Positions 57,901 to 64,000 of a stretch of 64,000 nt of DNA are shown piece by piece. The notes below the pieces were generated by a model that was not told the origin of the DNA, did no database searches, and saw nothing but the letters and a program-made list of their open reading frames with translations. Both the position numbers and the translations under genes were made by a program. Each line of letters opens with the position of its first letter. Positions within the stretch are counted from its first letter, which is position 1. This DNA is from Plazaster borealis (Eukaryota; Echinodermata; Asteroidea; Forcipulatida; Labidiasteridae), in assembly GCA_021014325.1 (NCBI GenBank), contig CM037467.1, positions 10,813,273 to 10,877,272 of the forward strand, given 5' to 3'.

Positions 57901-58404
57901 CCACATCTTCTGTCATCACATAAAAACACAAACAAGTTTTAAAATAATGAACATTTTCAATGCATGCTTTTCTTTTGATGAGGTGATCAAATGATAGGAT
58001 AAGCGAGCAAGTTGTCAACTGGTGACAAAGTTGCAAAAACCGTGTGGCCCCTTATGACTGCTTCTTCAAAGAGAATCTTTTGAGAAGCAACAGAATCCTT
58101 TGAATGGTCTCAAATACATGTTTGCATGGTCACGATGCGCAGAGCACTTACGCACGCCTATCCTGTCTGCCCTTTCGGGAGTCAAAATGTACACAAAGGA
58201 ATTGACTCTCAAATTGGTGGAAATGGTAGACACGCATTTTGCATTCTGCATCTGCAACTGGGGTCAATATATGAACCCTCGCATCTCTGGCCCCTTGACT
58301 TTGTTCCCTTGCCCTCCAGCACCCCATTTTAAGCTCCTAGACCTCGTTCCCGTCCTCCAACCCCGCCCCATCCTAAGGATCGACAACCTACCTTTGAGAT
58401 GCAT
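33951..58404 (-). CDS. HDAC4: class IIa histone deacetylase (HDAC4/5/7/9 type)
   Basis: There are 24 coding exons on the - strand: 58404-58392, 57909-57704, 56560-56404, 54799-54554, 53587-53462, 53078-52978, 49678-49538, 47605-47500, 47148-47037, 46093-45910, 45524-45363, 44161-44104, 42556-42401, 41796-41663, 40713-40664, 40214-40147, 38924-38821, 38203-38006, 37794-37675, 37034-36937, 35891-35773, 35528-35310, 34909-34768 and 33990-33951. All borders are GT-AG, phases agree, and the sum is 1019 residues (human HDAC4 has 1084). It is a signal-dependent transcriptional co-repressor with an N-terminal Gln-rich, MEF2-binding part and a C-terminal deacetylase domain. One gene stands for the four vertebrate paralogues, so the HDAC4 symbol is a class label. 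The start is uncertain: the frame stays open upstream to an acceptor at 58460, and class IIa proteins usually have more N-terminal residues, so an earlier exon may exist. Confidence 0.95.
34025..34700. repeat. AT-rich tandem repeat with higher-order structure, HDAC last intron
   Basis: A unit of about 70 bp is repeated (blocks AAATTTCTATCAACAAATT, CACCTAAAAATCCAAACAAA and CGACTTT). Alternate units differ consistently (for example GACTTTACATTGCTATCATC in every second one), giving a higher-order unit of about 140 bp. Units decay towards 34700. Confidence 0.85.
35200..35285. repeat. dispersed repeat GAGTTTACTGGCCC..CCTGCGGTCCAGTGT
   Basis: Shared with about 59905-60005 and 62860-62935 (same orientation) and with about 3615-3705 (opposite orientation). 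Confidence 0.65.
36626..36818. repeat. GGGCCC palindromic MITE, best full copy
   Basis: Complete element, 193 bp, starting GGGCCCAATTTCATAGAGC and ending CTCTATGAAATTGGGCCC. Internally it keeps GGTTACCAGCC and GTGACTGGTATCCTGC around the centre. It lies between HDAC exons 20 and 21. Confidence 0.92.
37075..37245 (-). repeat. SINE fragments
   Basis: About 37105-37145 (TGCATCGGG..TATTTTGGTTT) matches the SINE tail at 60455-60490. About 37185-37240 is the reverse complement of the body of the SINE at 55013 (GAGAAGCAATT..CTTGCTCAAGGA). Confidence 0.55.
37251..37443. repeat. GGGCCC palindromic MITE, full copy
   Basis: Second near-complete copy 430 bp from the previous one, same orientation, between HDAC exons 19 and 20. 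Confidence 0.9.
38250..38625. repeat. tandem repeat, about 110-bp unit, HDAC intron 17
   Basis: About three and a half units, each with CTGTCTGACCATTCAATATC, TTTTGAATGATAGA, CTATGCCAGCCTGCA, ATATCATGTGGT and ACAGTCAACCCTCCTACTGT. One unit in opposite orientation occurs alone at 47895-48121 in the same gene. Confidence 0.85.
38991..39308. repeat. MITE, 318 bp, ends CATACATGCCAAC (second copy)
   Basis: Same element as 8599-8917, same orientation, between HDAC exons 16 and 17. Confidence 0.85.
39751..40118. repeat. MITE with TATTATACAGGATTGG ends
   Basis: Exact 16-bp inverted terminal repeat (TATTATACAGGATTGG and CCAATCCTGTATAATA), about 370 bp. If the outer TA is the target duplication, it would fit a Tc1/mariner-type element. 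It lies 29 bp from HDAC exon 16. Related degenerate copies are at 11600-11905 and near 3730-3850. Confidence 0.85.
40807..40824 (+). promoter_or_regulatory. CTCF-like motif CACTAGGTGGCAGCAGAC
   Basis: Identical to 23201 and 28742. Both 23201 and 40807 are followed about 90-110 bp later by a stretch related to AAATAACTACACAC in opposite arrangement, so these are remnants of one repeat family. Binding is inferred from the motif only. Confidence 0.35.
40972..41166 (+). repeat. tRNA-derived SINE (Leu/Ser-like head)
   Basis: A-box TGGCCGAGGGG at 40976-40986, B-box-like GGTTTCAAGACC at 41035-41046, then a body with GAGCAAGATACTTTACTATA and CCTTTGGATGGGACATTAAG. It is not a tRNA gene: the acceptor strands do not pair. 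Confidence 0.8.
41167..41320. repeat. palindromic element, GAGCCGATTTCACAAAG ends
   Basis: Left GAGCCGATTTCACAAAGAGC and right GTGCTATGTGAAATCGAGCCC are inverted. It is related to the insert at 3355-3492, which shares the TAAGATT..TCTTA core and the TTTCACAAA end. It abuts the SINE. Confidence 0.7.
42000..42185. repeat. inverted pair of SINE ends
   Basis: TTGACTAGAGCGTGACTTCA on the left pairs with GCAAGTCCCGCTCTAGTCAA on the right. The right arm contains a tRNA-like T-arm (GGTCGCAGGTGCAAGTCCCG) and then TTCTTTGTCCAACCCAAATT. This looks like two head-to-head SINE fragments. Confidence 0.6.
42736..42910. repeat. GGGCCC-family palindromic MITE, diverged
   Basis: Landmarks GGCCCAATTTCATTC, GGTTACCAGTC, TTTGTGACTGGTTCCCCGCT and GTGCTTAGCAGC. 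The right end has become GAACCCC. Confidence 0.7.
43621..43986. repeat. MITE, ends TTTAAAGGGTCTGTATACG (second copy)
   Basis: Full copy in opposite orientation to 14568-14939, in the HDAC intron between exons 12 and 13. Both inverted ends are intact. Confidence 0.88.
44462..45360. repeat. C-rich minisatellite tracts, HDAC intron 11
   Basis: From 44486 there are about five copies of a 19-bp unit (CCCTACCCCTGCCCCATCA). From about 44825 to 45358 there is a longer irregular array of CCTCACCCTACCCCTGCCCC words, including (CCCTAA)-like pieces. The open frames in it are artefacts of the repeat. On the transcribed (-) strand the RNA is rich in GGG runs. The array ends right at the splice donor of exon 11 (45363). 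Confidence 0.9.
46636..46885. repeat. 18-bp G-rich minisatellite
   Basis: About 13 copies of GTGTAGAGTGGAGGGCGG, the first seven nearly identical and later ones variable. It lies in the HDAC intron between exons 9 and 10, about 150 bp from exon 9. Confidence 0.95.
47288..47457. repeat. half copy of the TAAGGCCACATA MITE
   Basis: Matches the right half of 8109-8595: AATATCAACTGCAAAATCTG, GGGTTTTGTAGGGTC, GGACGATCAACAATTTTTTT and ATGTGGCCTTA. Confidence 0.75.
47895..48121. repeat. single inverted unit of the 38250-38625 tandem repeat
   Basis: Starts TTAACCCTCCTAC and ends GTAGGAGGGTTAA, so the outer ends form an inverted repeat. The interior contains CCACATGATATCATATTGCA and GCCTGCA..-type blocks in reverse. 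Confidence 0.7.
49244..49291. repeat. end fragment of the 14037-14260 palindrome family
   Basis: TTCATGTACAGCCACAGG..CATGATCATGACGACAGTCCCCC matches the right arm of 14037-14260. Confidence 0.75.
50168..50390. repeat. GGGCCC-family palindromic MITE with internal duplication
   Basis: Landmarks at both ends (CTCAATTTCATAGAGCTGC; CAGCTCTATGAATTTGGACCC). An internal 23-bp block containing CCAACCAAAGTACCATGTCT is directly duplicated at about 50247-50292. Confidence 0.8.
50964..51302. repeat. MITE, TTTAAAGGG ends, right end truncated
   Basis: Third copy of the family at 14568. The right terminal repeat is missing after CTTCTTACCAAG. Confidence 0.8.
51392..51753. repeat. MITE, ends TTTAAAGGCAGG
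   Basis: Inverted ends TTTAAAGGCAGG..GTA and TACCCTGCCTTTAAA. The inner layout is parallel to the 14568 family (CTTGGTAAAGAGCA near the left, TTCACAGGTTTGTTATTTTA near the right), so it is a diverged subfamily. Confidence 0.8.
52575..52925. repeat. two GGGCCC-family MITEs in tandem
   Basis: Two copies in the same orientation join at about 52742. Each has CACCAGTCACAG or TAGTCACAG, then GATGTTACATG, GGTATTTTGGCTGGTAACC and TTGTGCTTAGCTACTTTTT. The second ends near HDAC exon 6 (52978). Confidence 0.85.
54341..54533. repeat. GGGCCC-family palindromic MITE abutting HDAC exon 4
   Basis: Starts AGGGCCAAATTTTGTAAAGC and ends CAGCTCTACGAAAATGGGC, 20 bp from the splice donor of exon 4. Confidence 0.8.
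55013..55300 (+). repeat. tRNA-derived SINE (Leu/Ser-like head), near complete
   Basis: A-box TGGCCGAGCGG at 55020-55030 and B-box GGTTCGAATCC at 55072-55082 form the tRNA-like head. The body contains CCTTGAGCGAGACACTTCAT, CACAATTGCTTCTCTTAACC and GGCAGCCTGTCCAGG, ending near GGCTCGGGACAG. Body fragments recur at about 37185 and about 21045. Confidence 0.85.
57501..57668. repeat. GGGCCC-family palindromic MITE, diverged
   Basis: Starts GGACCCATTTCACAGAGC, ends CTACATGATATTGGACCC; between HDAC exons 2 and 3, about 35 bp from exon 2. Confidence 0.75.
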
Positions 58405-58460
58405 ACTGTTGAAGTGTGTCTCAATGTTGACTGTATCCCGACTCCCGCCAAGAGTTGTCT

Positions 58461-61400
58461 CTGCAGAAGAGGTAGGAAAGAAAGGAAAACTTGTGATATG
58501 CTGTCTCGTCTCGCCAAACTGCGGCGGTTGAGCCCTGCACAGATCCAGCGCTCTCTCCCGCGACGCGTTCTCCAGAGACTGGAGATAACGAAAGAGCTTG
58601 ACGCGGATCTCGGCCGGGGTGATGTGCGCCGACACGCGGAAAGGATCGCGGCATGCCGGTTTGGCAAATTCCCTGGCTTGCAGGGGATACATGTCCGTGC
58701 AGTGATGATCCCTTACAGGATCTCATCAACTGAACCAACTTTGAATAATATCACGCCACAAAACAATAACGCTTTCTATATATATATATACCTGGCCCGA
58801 TTCCGCGCTCGCATTGTATTCTGGGATTCACATACAGTGGTGACCATACGCCGTCATCACCCTCTATATCACATATAGCCATGAAAGTATTTTATAAATA
58901 GCTATTAAAAAAAAGCAGCAGTCAACACACCTGGCCAGATCAAACTCCAAAAATGGATATCGATAAACGATCGCCTTGGATAAATCCAATTCCTTTACGG
59001 CTTATTAATCTCGCCCCTTTGTAGGAGGCGACAATTCAAAAGATTATAATATTTTCCCACGGTCCCGGAGAAGATCACTGGAATGATCTCTCATTGATTG
59101 GTTCATGACAGGACCAATAGAACACATTTATCAATAAATTGCTGACACCACCTCGGCGAGGCACCTGGACATTGTCTGACATCTCTGCTAACCAGAACCA
59201 AAGCATTGATTACCAAATGAGGCCGGGAACCAGTCACAAACAATATATACAGTGTGGTATTTTGTTTGGCTGGTAACCCCTTTCTGCTAAGCATCATTTG
59301 GCGGTGCTTAGCAGGTTTGGGGTGTTCAGCTGCTCTATCAAACAGGCCCCTGGATTATACCGGGCGCCGGTTTAATGTGGTTTCACCGTATGACAGTCTG
59401 GACGGATCTCACACTTTGCGCTTAAAAAACATTGGCAGTGTGAACTAAATCTGGCTAAATCTGTCGGGCTTTGATTTATCATAGCACGTAGTGCGACTTT
59501 GAAAAGTATGCGTATGTAAGTACGAGATTTAAGTACGCTTAAGTACGAGGGTCTTTTTTCAACACACAATAACTCCACCACAGGCCTGATTCTTCCTTCT
59601 GGTAAGCAGAGGTCAAATTTGGGTGAAAAAAAATCCACAAGACCGCGGGGGGGCTTGTAGCTTAACATTTTTACCGGACCAGAATTCTTTTTAGAATGAC
59701 CAAAATCAAGATGAGAAATGACTGAACTGAACTGCTTTTATTTGAACAGGCACCCAGAGAAGATTTATCTTGTTTGTCTCATGGGTAGATATACTTCAAC
59801 ACTCAACAGAATTGCAAGTCGCTTGTTATCAGACTCCAAAATCAACATTTGAACATATCTTTTCTTAATTAAAGTTGTCACACAGTGAGGTATTGTTCAA
59901 TTGTGAAACACAAGACCGACAGTGTGGTCCGGTCTTGAGTTTACTGGCCCCGATGCTAAAATCACTGGCCTCTGGCCTGCGGTCCAGTGTAAATTTCAAG
60001 CCTTGGTAAGGGCAAGGCAGTTCTTCCTCAGTAAAAGGCACCTCACTGAGGGTAATTTAACTTTCTACTGGAACATTCAACGGGGCACCAAGGCAATGAC
60101 CAGGTCCCAATTTCATAGAGCTGCTTAGCAGAAAATATTGCTCAACAATTTTCTGCTAAGACAAGTCACACATTGTACACGTGACATGGTACTTTGGCTG
60201 GTAACCTTATTCTGGTAAGCAAAATTTTGTTGCACGTAGCTACTTTTTGTGCTTTAAGCAGCTCTATTGTGCCCAATTTCATAGAGCTGCTTTTAAAGCA
60301 GAAAATATTGCTTAACGATTTTCTGCTATGAAGCACAGGATACCAGTCACAAATTGAAATTGGGCCCAGCGGCATGGAGGCAATTTGCCTCCCTGATGCA
60401 TCAGGCTTGTCTACTATACATTTACAACATAATAATAATATAATAGATGTTAAATTTGCATCGGGGATAAAGAATATTATATTTGGTTTTACCCTTACAC
60501 CGATGTGTGTAAAGAACTGTATACTCCGTACTTTCCCGAGTCCTGTGAAAAAATCCACAGCCATATTACTCGATTGGGATTCGAACCCACGACCTTTTCC
60601 ATGCTAGATAACATTCCCTTAAGGTTTCTCCTCGTCTAGACTTGCACAGTCTATTCTCGCTAGTGTCTCATGAACAAATCCAACCAACAATAAAACGATG
60701 CCATTACTGGGTGGAGCGGCCTTATGGGGCCAAAGAAGAGGGTTAGGGTTTACCGAGTAGGCACTTTGCACCCACATGTTTTTTGTACACATAACAAAAA
60801 GCATCGTTTGACCAACAACAGTGACGCAAGATTAAAGCCTGTTTAACAATCCAACTAAAAAAAGACCACACACAAACTATAAATAAAATCTGTCCCCGAA
60901 CAAACACGACTAATTTTACACAACCTTCAACCGCCCGACAAACTAAAGTACACGTCCTTAACGTGTACATCCTGAGAGTAAATTTCTAAAAACCCGCACG
61001 TCCTCCGACGACCAAAATAGAAAGTTAAAAGGCCGATGATTATTCTCCCCTAACCTTTTGCATACATCGCATGCCACTAGCGCGGCGGAGAAACAAGTCC
61101 CTATAAATACACATTCTGGCCGTGGACATATCAGATTAAACATGTTTGTTTGCAAGATTGAATATAAAAATAGATTTTCAATTGAAGAGCCCGTCAAGCT
61201 ATTTGCAGTTAATACCAGAGATATCCTCTTACATAAAATTGCTTTTGTGTGTACATCCTTCTTACGCAAATGTGTTATTTCTTTTTTTTCTTTTTTAAAA
61301 TGGAGCTTTTATTCCATACAAAGCTTTTTAGCACGCAAATTTGCTAAGAAAAGAAAACTAAATCTTGTTTTTGTTAAGCCAAAATGGGTTAACCACATAC

Positions 61401-64000
61401 GATGGCCATGAGAATGTTTGGAGGTGCTAATTTCTGGAGAAGCAAACAAATGAAAAATATCGCTTAGCAGAAACAGGTTACCAGAAAAAAAAACACCTTG
61501 TAATGTATGTGACTGGTTCCCTGCTAATTGTTGCTTAGCAGAAAAACATACCTTTGCTTAGCACCATATTCTGCTCAACAGATTTACAATGTATAAAATT
61601 GGACTCTTGGCCTTCTTTAAAGGTTACTTAGCAGATAAATCCTACTTAATTAAAACAAAAAACTGAAATCTTGGCAGATATTAAGAGAGTCTGGGCCCAA
61701 TTTTTGCCAAGCTGCCTAAGCACAACAAAATTATGCTTACCAGAATAAGATTACCAGCCAAAATGCCATATCACAGTGTACCATCTTTGCCTGGTATCCT
61801 ACTTACTGTGGCTTAGCAGAATTTTTAAGCAGTGTTTTCTCCTTAAGTTTTCTCCTACTTTGGTTGGTTTTAATATTTTCACAGTTGTGCTAAGCACATT
61901 TTCATAGGTTAGCGAGTTTGAGATCGTTGAGGTGGGCCTCTGAACTTCAAATACGTAATACATGTATCCATTGTCGTTTCACAACTGGGCCCAATTTTAA
62001 TACAGCTGCTTAAGGCAGAAAATTTTCAACAATTTTCTGCTAAGCAAAATTAAGCAGGTTACCAGTTACAGAAAATGCCATTTCTCATCTACAATCTGTG
62101 ACCGGTATCCTGCTAATTTTTGCTTAGCGGAAACATTTTTAAGCAATTATTTTATGCTTAAGCAGCTCTATGAAATTGGACCCTGCTGAGTGCCACACAC
62201 CTACATGATGCACTACATATACAGTGACACACATATTGAATACCGTCCAGAAATAACCCATGGTGTAACAGAAGATCTACACACTACCCACATCATCCCC
62301 TCGAAAAAAGAAAGACAGATGAAAACAACAACAATGACACAGCCAAACAATATTTAGACACAACCTGAGCTGGTGAACTACGTCAGACTAGCGGAGGTCA
62401 AATGCAAATTCGATACACACGACCCTGCCTCCAAGGCTTGTTGTCACTACTGCGCTGACACGCTTCTATTTATAGCTCCTTGTCGGCCCACGATCTGATC
62501 ACACTGAGGTATAACCCTTGTATATAATGTGTGTGTGTGTGTGGGGGGGGGGGCAGGCTTGTTTGTCCATACACAGGGGCTCAATGTGTTAAAACACAAA
62601 CCACCAATGACGTCCGTCATGTGAGTAAGCGTGGGAGATGGCTAGTGGAAAACCCAAAAGTGTCAGATTGTAAGGTTCTGGTCAGGGGGGCCGGTGTCAA
62701 CTTGGGAAGTCAGGGTAAACAAGACTGTACAATTTATGGGCGTCACTATTTTTTACTTTTTTTTTCTAACATCGGGTTTGGATTCTGCTCGATTTAGTCC
62801 GATTTTGAAATTGCTAAGCACAGGAGTGTCCTGCTTAGCAGATGGGTTACTTGTCCAGTCATGAGTTTACTTGCCCGATGCTAAAATCACTGGCCTCCTG
62901 CCCTGCGGTCCAGTGTAACATTCAAACCCTGGCTTTACCATTGAAAATGTTATTCTCTGTGTTTTAAATTATGTGGATCATGTGGACAGACGATAAACGA
63001 TACTAAAGCATAGAAAAGTACAATGAGGGAGGGCTTACAGCTGACAAGCGCTGCTTTTTTACGCAAACCCCCTCCACATCTTTGCCGCATTTTTCTTTTC
63101 AGTCACTGTTATTAAAATTTACCTCGTATACAAACTATCTAAATAAGTGCTTTGAAATGGGAAATAAAGTGACACAAACTGAGTTAAATCCTGCACCTTA
63201 AGAAAGAAGTTGTCTATAAATTGTCAAAGGTTGACCCGGCAGGTGAAATCAAGTGGAAGTAAATTACAAGTTACCAAGTTGGTGATATGATCAAAAATAT
63301 AATTTGTCAAAAAAATTAAATAAAATAAATCACTGCTTCAAATGGCGTCAGATAGTTTAATAATCATTCAGAGTTAGTGTGACATTAAAGGCAGCGCCTT
63401 CATTTATTTGAAGAAGTACAACAACAAAAACCAACGGGTGTTTTTAATTTTATAATTTATTTTATTTATTTATTTATTTATTTATTTGTTTGTTTGTTTT
63501 TAAAAACATTAGAGAGACTCTGCTAGCGACAATTAACGAATTTCACAAAAATAACAAAATCCTGGAAAAATGGGCGGGGGGAGGGGGGATGGTCCCCTTT
63601 TCAGCCTAGATGTGATTCTCCAGGCGACCCGGACAAGAGACATGTTTGAGCTTCGGTCATTGGTTAAGCGTTTTCGCGTGTTCGGTAAAGTTGCGTTGAC
63701 GCAGCTATTCCGAACAAATGCTAACAGCGTTGTTGGCTCAGTCAGGCTTGGTTTCAAGACGGCGGATTCTACAAACTAATGAAAAACGCCAACAGAATTC
63801 TTTTAGAAAAGAAAAAAACATTGAAGCATACCGATCCAATAATGTTGGTAACATTATAAAGACCAAGTTCCATTACTTGAAAATAAAATGAAGGCAGTAT
63901 TTTTATGAGAACATTAGTTTTCAAGAGTTGTGCCTACGTCATTAACTGTTTCTGGTTACCCGCCTCCTGTCTTCACGTAGCTCTTGAATTTGTTTCGAGC
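58461..64000. other. HDAC upstream / first-intron region, repeat-rich
   Basis: No further HDAC coding exon was recognised. The - strand frame upstream of the first exon stays open to 58692 but has no family similarity. Contents include GGGCCC-family MITEs at about 59205-59349, 60100-60268, 60269-60368, 61440-61610, 61693-61860 and 61987-62184; the GAGTTTACTGGCCC repeat at about 59905 and 62860; a (GT)n plus poly-G tract at 62527-62552; and a (TTTA)n tract at about 63456-63490. The true 5' end of the gene may lie here or beyond the window. Confidence 0.5.
60395..60612 (-). repeat. SINE with tRNA-like B box
   Basis: On the - strand the order is a tRNA-like TCGTGGGTTCGAATCCC (B box), then a body with GGACTCGGGAAAGTACGGAG, CACATCGGTGTAAGGGT and TATAATATTCTTTATCCC, then an (ATT)n-rich tail near 60428. 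The 5' A box is not clear. Confidence 0.65.

Larger units (their letters stand above)
42401..58404 (-). other. HDAC N-terminal regulatory region (residues 1 to about 589)
   Basis: In order: a Gln-rich helix (exons 2-3; [31 protein letters not shown]), which in HDAC4 forms the oligomerising glutamine-rich domain; the MEF2-binding helix [16 protein letters not shown] (exon 4); first 14-3-3 site [16 protein letters not shown] (exon 5, also the basic nuclear signal); Ser-rich [11 protein letters not shown] (exon 6); [15 protein letters not shown] (exon 7); second 14-3-3 site [10 protein letters not shown] followed by a polyQ run (exon 10); SUMO motif IKQEPID with an acidic tail (exon 11); and third 14-3-3 site [10 protein letters not shown] followed by a His-rich stretch (exon 13). 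All are known HDAC4/5/7/9 landmarks, so phosphorylation-dependent cytoplasmic export is inferred to be conserved. Confidence 0.9.

Noticed and set aside
57714..57994. Leu-rich + strand frame resembling a membrane protein
   Set aside because: It is the antisense of the CAG-rich HDAC exon 2, which gives CTG (Leu) runs.
58405..58692. Extending the HDAC start to the ATG at 58692
   Set aside because: The frame is open but shows no class IIa similarity, and a good acceptor at 58461-58463 suggests most of it is intron or upstream exon; left undecided.
1..64000. CRISPR arrays, prophage, operons, integrated virus
   Set aside because: Introns, SINEs and MITEs throughout show a animal nuclear genome; no direct-repeat/spacer arrays, and no capsid, integrase or reverse transcriptase frames were seen.

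Overview
The window reads as nuclear DNA of an invertebrate deuterostome, most likely an echinoderm and plausibly a starfish. Genes are split by GT-AG introns, proteins are closest by eye to vertebrate orthologues, and introns are filled with short palindromic MITE-like elements and tRNA-derived SINEs. The starfish placement rests on general familiarity with the repeat that begins and ends in GGGCCCAATTTCATAGAGC and was not tested. Nothing bacterial, viral or CRISPR-like was seen.

Layout. Positions 1-2780 are intergenic and hold a perfect inverted repeat with 108-bp arms (1496-1713). A five-exon + strand gene at 2781-7590 encodes a PARP-family ADP-ribosyltransferase with an intact H-Y-E triad and a C-terminal UBA-like helix bundle. 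A repeat-rich gap follows (7591-11325). METTL2, a tRNA m3C methyltransferase, is on the - strand (11326-19715, 8 exons). It is head-to-head with RBM45, a four-RRM RNA-binding protein on the + strand (20018-25264, 10 coding exons plus an intron in the 3' UTR). Only 302 bp separate the two start codons, so they probably share a promoter. A repeat-rich gap (about 26-34 kb) carries 3' UTRs and dispersed elements. The rest is one large - strand gene, a class IIa histone deacetylase (HDAC4/5/7/9 type, 33951-58404, 24 coding exons, 1019 residues as modelled). Its first coding exon may lie further upstream. Positions 58461-64000 are repeat-rich upstream or first-intron sequence.

How the genes relate. 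METTL2 modifies C32 of certain tRNAs and RBM45 binds RNA; they share only the putative promoter. The deacetylase is a signal-regulated transcriptional repressor with conserved MEF2-binding, Gln-rich, three 14-3-3 and SUMO motifs. The PARP is a signalling or ADP-ribosylation enzyme. There is no operon-like functional cluster.

Most notable points: the deacetylase has Tyr where vertebrate class IIa enzymes have the inactivating His; two copies of a repeat carry a hammerhead-ribozyme-like motif with a loop-less, self-complementary stem III; the 108-bp-arm palindrome creates two divergent ORFs with identical first 18 residues; CTCF-like motifs are embedded in dispersed elements; and one MITE carries two other elements nested inside it. 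Exon joins were made by eye from splice consensus and reading phase. All four models are phase-consistent throughout, but none was checked against RNA.
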